Below, piece by piece: positions 20,148-30,552 of a DNA stretch of 64,000 nt. This DNA comes from Colocasia esculenta. Taxonomy: Eukaryota; Streptophyta; Magnoliopsida; Alismatales; Araceae. The first letter of the stretch is position 1, and each line of letters starts with the position of its first letter. The stretch is taken from NCBI GenBank assembly GCA_014218235.1, contig CM024756.1, positions 69,322,015 to 69,386,014 on the forward strand, written 5' to 3'. Both the position numbers and the translations under genes were made by a program. The notes under the pieces are model-generated. The model saw only the letters and a list, made by a program, of their open reading frames with translations. It searched no databases and was not told where the DNA came from.

Positions 20148-21502
20148 TGTTAGGATCGGATATTCGGTTATGGCAAAGCTAGAAGGGGGGGTTGAATAGA
20201 TTTGCAGCGGAAACTTAAAGCAATTGAAAATTACTTCAGATTAAAAGATCTACTCAATTAAAACCCCTTTGATCTGATGCATGTGTGTGAACACACTAAC
20301 AGTTAGTGTGTAGACGAAATCCCTATGCATGCATCTAGCGCAATACAATGCAAACCACAATCAAACCACAATGCACAAGGGATTTTTAGGTGGTTCGGAG
20401 ATCACACCACGTGACTCCTACGTCCACCCCCCACACAGTGAGGACACACTACTCAAGAACTGAGTACAACACACACACGAGCACACCGGCTCACCACACA
20501 CACACACGCTAGATCAAGTCCACAAAGATCAGATCCTCTAGCCTGATCTCACCAACACACCACACACACGTTGTCTGATGCAAACACGCAATCAGAACAA
20601 CAATCCACACGTGGATCAAGCACAAGGAACACTTGAACCACTACCACACACACAAAGATATGAAAGGTAGAATAAAAGAAGAGTTCTGAGTTGAAGATCA
20701 AATCCAATGAAGAACTCCTCGTGGTGGTCATCCAGAAGAACTTCAAGCTTTGTCTTCACAGGTATTAGTTGATGGAGAAGCTTGAAAGAAGGACAAACCA
20801 AGTTCAACTCTGCTCGTGAGATGGATCTTCCTCGTGTTGGAAGAGTTGAAGCAGAAAATAGGGAACCTTCTTCTTCTTGTTCTTGGCTTAGGGTTTTTTG
20901 TGTGGAGGCTCCCTTGCTGTGAAAATAGCCTCATATGATCCTTATATAATGGTGTCCAGCATAGAGAGTCGTGCTAAAAGGAAACCCCAATATAGATCAT
21001 ATATCCTGGCCATTAGATCTTCCCAAAACTCCGTCTGTCGACAGCCGACTTTGTGTTGTCGCAGATGCTGACAGGTTTGCAAAAACTAGAAGACTGGGCT
21101 TTCTGGAAATAGATTTCTATGTGTATCTATCGACAGGCGAAAATCATCTGTCGACAGATGCACTATTCATCTGTTGACACTGCACTATCATCTGTTGACA
21201 GGTGCACTATTTCAGCAACTTGTCTTGTTCTTTTGCACTTGGATTTTGGGCTTTGTCTTGTGTACATTCACACCTACATTAAAAGACATACTTAGTGAGA
21301 TATAATATCATATAAAACATGTGTTTCATTTGCATCCAATTTGTCATTCTCATCATGTTTCACACATTCATAACACATCATTTTGTCTTGTTCATGAAAT
21401 GTTCATCATCAAAAACCAACATAATATCAATTATTATTGCTCATCATCCAAAACATTTAAGCACTTGTTGTAACCCAACATCTCCAATATGAGAACCCAA
21501 CA
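20148..21502 (-). repeat. Cop2 5' LTR, complete (1355 bp)
   Basis: Minus-strand ends are TGTTGGGTTCTC and GATCCTAACA. It carries a G7 run followed by TTGAAT at 20186-20197 (C-run on the minus strand), the copia-LTR block at about 20380-20430, and CTGTCGACAG words at about 21031-21200. It matches the left LTR with many single-base indels. The flank CCTAC (21503-21507) is the likely target duplication. Confidence 0.92.
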
Positions 21503-22670
21503 CCTACTGGATACCTTTTCACAAAGGACAAAGACTATTTTAGCCCTAATCTTGTGACCTTGTACCTGGGAATGCGTGAGCACCAAGTACCCTAAGTAAG
21601 ACACGTGCCAGTCACATGATATACAACACATATAACATCTTTAAGTATTCAGGAGAAAGGATAATCGATGTTTAAGTTAACTAATAAAGCAATCCATGTT
21701 ATGACAATCGATGTAGGACATGAGGCAATCAATGTTTGATCAACTGTCAAATTATAACATGAATATATGAAGTCTCAGCACTTCGACTGGCCAAGTGTAA
21801 ATCAGGACACCGAAAGTCAGGTGCTTCGGATGGCAAAAATACAACATAAATATACAAAGTGCCCTAGCTTCGACTAGCAAGCTTTAAATGTGAACATCCG
21901 AAGTCCTAGTGCTTCGGATGATAGCGACCAAATAGAAATAACGAATTCATGGCTTCGACTGACCAAGTGTAAATGTGAACATCCGAAGTCACAATGTCAA
22001 ATGGTCTTTCATCGTCGAACTGACTTCATCATATCCAAAGCTTAGCTTTGTATATGACGAAGTTCCACTTCATCTGACAAAGAGCAATTGAGTACATCCG
22101 AAGTCAATGTTGAATTTAGTCTTAATCAGTCGAAGTGACTTTGTTATATCTGAAGCTTAGCTTCGTATATGACGAAGTTCTGCTTCGACTGACAAAGAGC
22201 AAATTTGAAGATCCGAAGGCACAGTGTAAAAATAGTCATGATCGCTCGAAGTTAGCTTCATATATGATGAAGTTCTACTTCTTCATATTTGAAGTCTAGC
22301 TTTCGTATATGACGAGTTTGCTTCGGACTGCTGCGACCAAATTGTACAGCCAAAGTTTTGTGCTTCGGCTGACTACGACCAAAAGTGAACATCCGATGTT
22401 CATTTAAGCATGATTTCAATATGTCTAGTATGTCTATGAGTCGCAGACATTATTCAAGAATATTCAACATGAAAGCACTTAAGATTTAACATCAAATATT
22501 GTGAATGTTGTTATGATCATTATATGTACATTGAAGATGTGTACAATATGTCATTGTCAGGATGTGTGCAATTGTCATCATCCAAATACACAACACACAT
22601 CATCCATATATGTACACTATGACATCATTAGATTGTGTCAATATGTCACATCAAACACCACAACTCAAGA
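21503..22670. repeat. Unassigned repeat field with ATCGATGTT and CTTCGACTGA words
   Basis: No coding region. From about 21660 to 22400 it carries scattered copies of ATCGATGTTT, CTTCGACTGACCAAGTG, GAACATCCGAAGTC and TATGACGAAGTTC. The style matches the field in the Gyp3 LTR (28870-29290), but the sequence does not align along its length. It is probably part of another LTR. The junction with truncated Gyp2 gag is at about 22670. Confidence 0.5.
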
Positions 22671-23115
22671 GTACGAGGCTTATCCGTAGCCAAATATGAA
22701 GCACATTTTGCTCAGTTGTCAAGGTATGCCCTTCGCATGATTGCTACAGAAAAGTTGAAGGCAAAGAGGTTCCAGAATGTCTTACGCCCACTTTTATCAC
22801 ACAGCTACCCCTCATTTGATTACCACTTATGCTGAGATGGTTAAATGGGCTTTAGCTTTTGAAGCTGCCACCTAAATGGTAGAGAAACTTTTGGGAAAAG
22901 CTAGTGGAGGCTATGCAGTTAGGGAACGTAAAAGGAAGTTTGAGGAAGTGAATGCATCTAGGCCTCCACAATCTATCAAGAAGACAAGAAAGGTTGTGAC
23001 TGAAGTTAAGGATGTTTGCCATCATTGTCACCTCCGGGCATAAAGCAGAGAATTGATGGAAGACGCTAGGAGCTTGTCTGCGCTGTGGAAGTGATCAACA
23101 TTGAATTCTTGATTG
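22671..23115 (+). pseudogene. Gyp2 gag core and zinc knuckle
   Basis: Reads SVAKYEAHFAQLSRYALRMI and KLKAKRFQNVLRPLLS, the second half of a gypsy gag domain, then frame changes. A basic region (RERKRKFEEVN) leads to a degenerate knuckle CLRCGSDQH.ILDCPL in which a stop replaces one position. The first half of gag is absent: sequence left of about 22670 is unrelated. Confidence 0.78.
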
Positions 23116-23122
23116 CCCTCTA

Positions 23123-23509
23123 TTGCCTAAGGCATTTTCTTCACAAAATCCCAACCAAGCCAAGGATGACTACAAGCTATACAAGGGCCGGAATTCTGAA
23201 TCACAAGAGGAAGGTGGGCTTGTGGAAGGTACAATTATCGTGAACACAAAAACTGCCTATGTTTTATTTTATTCAAGCACGACACATTCTTTTGTTAGCC
23301 AAGTATTTGCTAAATCATTTGGAGTACTTCTCGTTCCACTACCAGAAAAAGTGGTGGTTGCTACGCCTCTTAATAAGAGAAAGGAACTTAACTGCTACTG
23401 CCCCACTAGTTCAATGGTAATCGAAGGACATAACTTTCCTGGAGATTTAATATGTTTGGACATGTGGGATTACGATGTGATTCTTGGGGCTGATTATCTA
23501 TCCAAATAG
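23123..23509 (+). pseudogene. Gyp2 protease, catalytic triad lost
   Basis: The frame includes GGLVEGTIIVNTKTAYVLF, then YSSTTHSFVSQVFAKSFGV where the family has DTGATHSF, and later DMWDYDVILGADYLSK. The catalytic Asp and Gly are replaced (YSS at 23270-23278). The domain is otherwise of normal length, so it is recognisable but inactive. Confidence 0.83.
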
Positions 23510-23699
23510 TAGGTTGCATTGGATTGCCATTCAAGGTAGATAACCTTTGGGAACAAGGAAATTCCACCAGTAAGTTTTACGAATCCTCGTACACAAGGCA
23601 TACCACTCATATCTGCAACTAAGGTATATAAGCTGGTGAAGAATGGATGTCAAGGTTACTTAGGATCAATAATAACGATAAATTAGAACGTCTCAGGCT

Positions 23700-24502
23700 T
23701 AGAGCATGTTCCCGTAGTTTGAGATTTTCTTGATGTATTTTTTGAAGATCTGCCTGGTTTACCTCCTATTAGGGAAGTAAACTTCACTATTGAATTAATG
23801 CCTAGAGCTACACCAGTTTCTCGAGTGCCATATAGAATGTCTGTAGAGGAATTGAAAAATTAAAAAGACACTCATGGAATTGATTGATAGAGGGTTTATC
23901 AGACCCAGTACATCTCCCTAGGGTGCTCCAGTCCTATTTGTCAAGAAGAAGGACGGAGCCGTATGGTTATGTACAGATTATCGACAACCGAATCAACTCA
24001 CAATCAAGAATAAATATCCACTTCCCTAAATTGATGATTTATTTGATCAGTTGTCAAGAACTCAATATTTCTCAAAAATTGACCTCAGACCTGGATATCA
24101 CTATTTGAGAATTCAAGATGAGGATTCCCAAGACGGCTTTCCGTAGTAGGTACGGGCATTATGAATTTGTTGTGATGCCATTTGGATTGACTAATGCCCA
24201 TGCTGCATTCATACAATTAATGAAGATATTTTTAGACTACACTTGGATTAGTTTATTATGTATTTATCAACAATATCTTACTTTATTTGAAAAGTGTAAA
24301 GGAGCATGAGGCACACCTACAGATTGCCTTACAATTATTAAGGGATCATAAGTTATATTACAAGTTTAGTAAGTGTGAATTCTGGATGAAGCAAGTAACA
24401 TTTTTGGGTCATGCTATTTCTGGAGACGAATTGGTTGTAGATTCTTCCAAAGTTGAAGCCATTCAACATTGGGAAGAACCTCAGACTCTTACTAAAGTCT
24501 GA
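23700..24502 (+). pseudogene. Gyp2 reverse transcriptase, catalytic DD replaced
   Basis: Readable pieces: DLPGLPPIREVNFTIELMPR, VSRVPYRMSVEELKN, a broken FIRPSTSP.GAPVLFVKKKDG, then after shifts YGHYEFVVMPFGLTNAHAAF. The active-site motif reads FINNIL (24263-24280) where FIDDIL is expected, so both aspartates have become asparagine, a change needing only G-to-A transitions. RDHKLYYKFSKCEFWMKQVT and FLGHAIS follow. Several stops and frameshifts are present. Confidence 0.85.
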
Positions 24503-24784
24503 AGTTTTCTAGGTATGGCTAGTTACTACCGCCGATTTGTCAAAAAATCTCTAGAATTGCTACACCACTTACTCAGCTAAATCGGAAGGAAGTATCCTTT
24601 GTATGGAGCAATGAATGTGAGTACGCCTTCCAAATATTAAACGAATGTCTAACTTCTGCACTAGCCCGAACCTTACCCGTAGTGGGAAAAAGTTTTGAGG
24701 TTTACACAGATGCTTCAACAGTCAGACTAGGATGTGTTCTAATGCAAGAAAGAAAGGTCATTGCATATGTATCCAGACAGTTAA
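24503..24784 (+). pseudogene. Gyp2 RNase H, 5' part up to the solo LTR
   Basis: Starts in the connection region (SYYRRFVK..), then EVSFVWSNECEYAFQILNEC and SFEVYTDASTVRLGCVLMQE with the first RNase H Asp, and VIAYVSRQL, where the LTR begins at 24785. The same domain resumes at 27728 in frame with RNHENNYPVHDLE. Confidence 0.85.
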
Positions 24785-27727
24785 TGTAAGGCCCTCGAAT
24801 TTTGTCCTCATATTTTTTTAATTTTATGCATATAATATTATTTATTCTGTAATATAATATATTTAATTAACTCTATGTATATTATATTATTAAATTTTGT
24901 GCAAATAGTATTATTTATTGTTATGCATATATGTTATTTGATGATTGCTGTGCTCTGGCCGAAATTCTTCTTAACGTCAACATCCCTTGATGTTAAGAGA
25001 GAGTAGATGGCCAGCTTTGTGTCGTTTACTGCATTAGTTAAATGTCACATCGATTGACGTTGGCTTCTGGTTGATGGTAGTAAACTGGACGTTTATTTCT
25101 CTAGATGCGTTTATGATTCTAGTTCTGAAATAGCTGCGTTTTCTCCAGATCCCAATTAGGAAACCCATCCAAACAGTAGGAAACCTAACCCTAAGCATAC
25201 CCCGACCCGTATCCCTATAACCTAGTGTTTTCAGTCGATTAAATCTATTGGTTGAGAAGGAAAAGCTAGGGTTTCTTGTGAGAAAACCAGACATTTTCAA
25301 AGGTTGATCCAGTGATTGGAGAGGTCTTCTGGCGATCGTCTGCGACTGGAAGGAGCTCCAAGTGTTGAAGAATCTTCCTCGACACCGGAGGGCCTTCTGT
25401 GCAGGCGTGAAGATCAGATTCGGGGTTGCAATTTCACCTTCTTGGCTTGGCCGAAAAGGGCTTCTTGATAGATTTGATCCTCGTAGAGATTTTATTTCCA
25501 TGCAAGTAGCTAGGGTTTCACTCCGTGGACTTATCCTTTAGGGTTTTATAATTTTTACAGATTTTAAAATCCTGTCCTGGACCCCCAATTCATCTGTTTT
25601 CTATGTTCGATCTGCACTGCGTGTAGATACAAGGTTGACGGCCACTTTGTTGCTGCCAAGATCCGGCGTAAACGGTAGTCGATCAAGTCGTTAACCCCTG
25701 TTGGCGTCCAACCTATGGTCGTCATGTTCATCTGTTTTTGCCACAACACTGTTTGACTGGTTATCATGGAATTTTTGGAGAATTATGATATATGCATGTG
25801 TTTATAAATTTTGTCTTGTCAGATATATTGAATAGATCAAACCATGAAATCCTGATAATTTTTTTGATTTTAATTGCTATTTGTAAATTTTTTGTTATGA
25901 AGAAATAGACATGATTGATATAGTTTAATTCGGGATAATTAGAATTAATCCATGTTATGCTTTCATAAAAATTTCATTAACCTAAGGCTACTGTTTGCAA
26001 GTTTTAAAACTGTCAAAACTGACTGTTGATAGTCTATCATGTAAAATGAAATATCTTGTTAAATGGAATGGGACTTCTGGTAAATGTTAAAAATAGTTTT
26101 ATTGCTCCAAAATTTATGAAAACTTACTGACGTGTTCTGTGATATTTATGTACCCTGTGGTTAAATTTTAAGCAAGTTTTGATCACTTTAAGAAGAGTTA
26201 TGAATTTCTAAAGGTTTTTGTACCATGATTTGATATCAAGTCTCAACCATGTTTTAAAATGTGATTAGCATCATGATTAGGTCCTTTCAATTACTGTTTA
26301 TGGTTAATCTGAGAAATTGAAGGTGATAAATAATTGTTTCAAGAATTATGTGTGCATGTTCATAGAAAGAGAGAAACATGTGGCATGTGGTGTGTGAAAA
26401 TGTGTTAATATACAAAGATAAAATTTGTGCCAATGAGACATTGCCACCATAGATTGTGTGGAGCTGTACTGTAGTAGTGCCCCTACGGGAAAGCTCAAAT
26501 GTGTTACTTAATACCCGGGCAACGGGTCGTGTGAAATCCTGGAGGTGGACAAGTTCCATTGGTATGGTGGGGGGGCTTCCCCCGGTTCTGCGCAGTAACC
26601 AAGACTTGGTCACTTTACCTAGTGATTAAGTATGTGAATGTGCTATGTGATCTTTCTAGTTGTGGTTTGGGATGTCCTTGGGAATGTGTAAAAGTGAAAA
26701 TGTGAACAATGTGTAAAATGATATGTGAATGTGGCACGTGGTAAGTGCAAGTGATGTGACATGTGATACATGAATGTGCAAAGTGAAAACTATGTGAAAA
26801 CTATGTGAAATCATGTGTAAATGAAAGTGAATGATAATTGAGAGTAAGTGCATGTGAAGCCAAGGTAAAAGTGCATATATTCATGTCATGAGAAAATAAT
26901 GCATGTGTTAATGTAAATTTTGTTAATTGTGATATCATGTTTAGTACCATGTGTAGGAATATGTAAATTATGTTCATGAGTTAGAAATTACTTGATGAGC
27001 ATGTGTTTAGTATCATGTTATAAATTGAATATAAGCCATGTGTTAATGTTATGGGAAAATGAGAAATGAAAGCATGTGTTAGTATGAATGCTCTCTTGTT
27101 AGTAATACCATGTTATAATTAACAATGTTTAGAATTCTTGTTTACATGTGTTAGTATAGTTCTTAATAGATTCCATGTTTTATTATCCATGTTGTAGTAT
27201 GAGCATGTGCTAGTTTAATTGTAAATTGCAAATAGTTAATGATCATGTGATACCTAGTAAAGTGTTAAATTGTTAGAAAGCATGTGTGGTAAGTACATGG
27301 TTTGAACTTTTAAGTTGATTGCTGAGTCTATTTGTGTAGACTCACCCTTGCTAAACATTTCAAGAGATTTAGAAGCCGAGGAGTTAGCAAGATCCGACAG
27401 GAAGCGTGAAGAGTAGATTGAAGATTAAAGTTATTTCTTAGTATGTGATGTATTTGTAATTTGAACTTTGGTTATAATGTACTTGGAAACTGGCTATGTT
27501 AATGGATTTCATGCTATGTTATTTTCTTTTCTTGGACTATATAGACTGTGGTATGTGGATTATAAAGTTGATGGAATAAGAGTTATTTAATTTCCACTGC
27601 AATATTCCTTTCTATTTGTGTATATCTCAGCCCATGTGACTATCGTTGGGGTTTTCTCCCCTGTAGCGACTTGCTCTCACCTGATGTGGGTTGGTATAAC
27701 CATACTGGGTGGAAGTGGGCCGTTACA
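24785..27727 (+). repeat. Solo gypsy LTR inserted in Gyp2 RNase H
   Basis: Begins TGTAAGGCCCTCGAA and ends GGGCCGTTACA (2943 bp). It is flanked by the perfect 5-bp target duplication GTTAA (24780-24784 and 27728-27732), with host frame continuous across it. No internal region is present, so it is a solo LTR left by LTR-LTR recombination. It is of the same family as the Gyp1 LTR but inverted. GGCGTC/AACGTC clusters lie at about 24965-25080 and 25630-25720. Confidence 0.95.
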
Positions 27728-28146
27728 GTTAAGGAATCACGAAAACAACTACCCAGTCCATGACTTGGAACATGCGGCAGTGAGTTTTGCCCTGAAGCTG
27801 TGGAGGCATTATCTTTACGGCAATCAATTCATTATGTACTCCGATCATCAGAGCCTGAAATACTTGTTCTCACAAAAAAACTAAACATGAGGCAAAGAAG
27901 ATTGTTGGAATTTATCAAGGATTATGAATTTAAAATTGAGTACCATCCTGGAAAGGGCAACACTGTTGCTGATGCTCTTAGTAGAAACCGTGTGGCTCAG
28001 ATGGCATGTTTGATGATCAAGGATTGGAGACTTTTAGAAGATTTCTCTACAATAAACTTACAAAGCCAAACCACAGGAAGATAATGTCAGGATAGTAAAC
28101 TTGAAAGTCCAATCTGACCTTTCATATAATCAAAGCACAACAAGAC
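27728..28146 (+). pseudogene. Gyp2 RNase H, 3' part (first copy)
   Basis: Reads RNHENNYPVHDLEHAAVSFA, LKLWRHYLYG, MYSDHQSLKYLFSQK, then after a frame change LNMRQRRLLEFIKDYEFKIE and YHPGKGNTVADALSRN. The catalytic-like Asp residues of YSDH and VADALS are kept. It ends where the 464-bp tandem copy begins. Confidence 0.88.
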
Positions 28147-28610
28147 GATGTGGGTTGGTATAACCGTACCGGGTGGAAGTGGGCGGTTACAGTGAAGGAA
28201 TCACGAAAACAACTACCCGATCCATGACTTGGAACTTGCGGCAGTGAGTTTTGCCCTGAAGCTGTGAAGGCATTATCTTTACGGCAATCAATTCATTATG
28301 TACTCCGATCATCATAAGATCCTGAAGTACTTGTTCTCACAAAAAACTAAACATGAGGCAAAGAAGATTGTTGGAATTTATCAAGAATTATGACTTTAAA
28401 ATTGAGTACCATCCTGGAAAGGGCAACACTGTTGCTGATGCTCTTAGTAGAAACCTTGTGGCTCAGATGGCATGTTTGATGATCAAGGAATGGAGACTTT
28501 TAGAAGATTTCTCTACACTAAATTTAGAAGCCAAACCACATGAAGGTAAGGTCAGGATAGTAAACTTGAAAGTCCAATCTGACCTTTCATATAAATCAAA
28601 GCACAACAAG
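28147..28610 (+). repeat. 464-bp tandem copy of LTR end plus RNase H fragment
   Basis: Repeats 27683-28146: the last ~45 bp of the solo LTR (GATGTGGGTTGGTATAACC..) followed by the RNase H piece. Because the copy includes the LTR terminus, the duplication happened after the LTR inserted. The copied RNase H reads MRQRRLLEFIKNYDFKIEYH and VADALSRN, with its own indels. Confidence 0.93.
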
Positions 28611-28827
28611 ACAATGATCTCATGCTCATAGAGATCAAAGAGAATGTGAATTCTAAACCTGAATTTTGAATTGACACACAAGGGAGTCTTCGATTTCGAA
28701 TAAGATTATGTGTGTCAGACAAATCAGAGATTAAGAAGCAAATACTGGAGGAAGCACACCGAACCTATTACACTATACATCTTGGAACTGTCATAATGTA
28801 CCAAGATCTCAAGAAAAACTTTGGTGG
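28611..28827 (+). pseudogene. Gyp2 RNase H-integrase linker and zinc-finger start (first copy)
   Basis: Reads KQILEEAHRTYYTIHLGTV and YQDLKKNFGG, the H..H half of the integrase zinc finger. The sequence is cut at 28828 where the Gyp3-type LTR starts (TGTAATATAAG). The CxxC half is not found downstream in the window. Confidence 0.8.
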
Positions 28828-30552
28828 TGTAATATAAGTAATGGGATACACATATACACAAGTGCTTTATAAGCAAAACAGTAATCGATGTTGCTTAAAA
28901 GCAATCGATATATAAAGACAATTGATATCCATATAGCGATCGATGTTTAAATGACCAATCGATGGTGGTCAGTGATCGATGTTTAATGACCAATCGATGT
29001 TGGTTAGCAATGAATGTTTATGACCAATCGATGTTGGTCAACAATCGACGTTTAAGGACCAATCGATGTTTAATGACCAATCAATGTGGTCAGCATCGAT
29101 GTTTACATCGCCAATCAAATTGACTTTGGATATGATGAAGTAAGCTTCGACTGATCATCACCATATCATGGATGACGATGTAGAACTTCATATATGATGA
29201 AGTAGACTTCATATATGACAAAGTTACGCTTCGACTGATTACAACCAAATCATATATGACTTCGTACATGACGAAGTTATCGGTCATTGCCAAACTATAA
29301 AACTCATGTTAATTAATATATCCCAATAATAAAAGGGGTTAGTTAAGATAAATATAGGAAGTATTGACCCTAAACCATGATTAAAAATCGTGTCCAGTGG
29401 GTCCGAATCTATTTCCTAAACTAACCAATAGAACAACCTGTTATGGAAACAACTCCTATGGAAGTTCTGAAACATAATAGGACTCTTACAAGAGTTTAGG
29501 AAGCTACAAACTCAAAAATTACTCCGTCAAGACACTTCAAAACCATCGTAAGACTCCCATAGCCAACCCTAGATCTTTCTCTATGTTGTTGGATGAATTG
29601 CAGAGCAAGGGAACGAGCTGGTAACAGGGACTCGAGAGTCTCAACCCCTTAGCATCTACTTCGACTTGTAAGAACCCTAGTGTTAGAAGAACCCCAGGTA
29701 GGTAATCTCGGGAACCAACTTAACATAGACTATATCATCTGAAAGTCCTTTAAGTCTGTTCTTATGTGTCCCTATTCTTCCTGATTACACCATTCATTTA
29801 AAACGTATCCACTGTTTTTACAAAACTTCACACAAGATCTGGACTTTTCCCGTCCTTCTCTAGTTTCATGCAAACCGAGGCAACTTGGGTCAAACCAAAG
29901 CCATAGCTCTGTTTACTTTCCATTTCCAGCAATCCTTTAGTTTATAGTTTCATCCAAAGAACTCTAGATTTGGAGTTATAGATCAACCAAGTAAGTATAT
30001 GTTGTTTCTTGGTATTTCCAGCATGTCTTAGTCTACATCTGTAGTTTAAAAGCCATAGCTCCGTTTAATGATCATACTCTCCATTGTATATCTCTTCGTC
30101 CTTATGTTCCACTCAAAGTTAAAAAAAAAAAAAAAAAAAACATAAAAAAAAACATCTTGAGATTATCTGTGTCATAACAGTTGGTTAAAATGCATTTTTA
30201 GGTTAGATGTACATCTATTTGTTTTCTTTCCATGACTTACTAGTCCTGACTTCCTTATGGATATGCTTTCTGATTATTGCATGTATTGTCGTTTCTTGCA
30301 TACGTAGTTAGGAAGTCTTCGTACTCTATGGATTTCCTCATAGGACCTAACAGGTTGTACCTTGAAGTTCCCTGAAGTTAGAGGACTCTTTATTCATGTC
30401 CATACTATTTCTATTTTGTCAAAGTCATTAAAGTTTATGGAACTAAACAATAATATAATAAGTCATATGTTGTCTAGATTAATCTCTCGAGCTATTGACA
30501 TATCCTTGAACTCCGTGATATCATATTCTTGCTACTATGAGCTTGTCCTTGG
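28828..30552 (+). repeat. Partial Gyp3-type LTR ending at the duplication junction
   Basis: Matches 33622 to about 35391, the first two-thirds of the Gyp3 5' LTR. It has the motif field at 28870-29290 (ATCGATGTTTAATGACCA units, then CTTCGACTGAT and TATGACGAAGTT), an A20 run at 30121 and a TATA-poor AT-rich middle. At 30552 it jumps into the middle of the gypsy solo LTR, marking the junction of the large tandem duplication. Confidence 0.88.

Larger units (their letters stand above)
15124..21502 (-). mobile_element. Cop2: gag-only Ty1/copia (SIRE-like) derivative
   Basis: LTRs at 15124-16391 (truncated) and 20148-21502, primer-binding site at 20132-20145, polypurine tracts at 16392-16405 and 16445-16458: a minus-strand element. 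The internal region is 3.76 kb and encodes only the C-terminal half of gag. No protease, integrase or RT is visible. The left LTR lacks its first 97 bp because Gyp1 sits exactly there; the missing piece should lie left of Gyp1, outside this window. Confidence 0.88.

Noticed and set aside
27618..27884. Plus frame joining LTR end to RNase H
   Set aside because: An accidental fusion across the solo LTR border; only the RNase H part is real.
30118..30160. A20 run as a possible poly(A) tail of a LINE or retrocopy
   Set aside because: Lies in the middle of an LTR; the second copy has an interrupted A-rich stretch at the same point and no adjacent coding sequence or target duplication.
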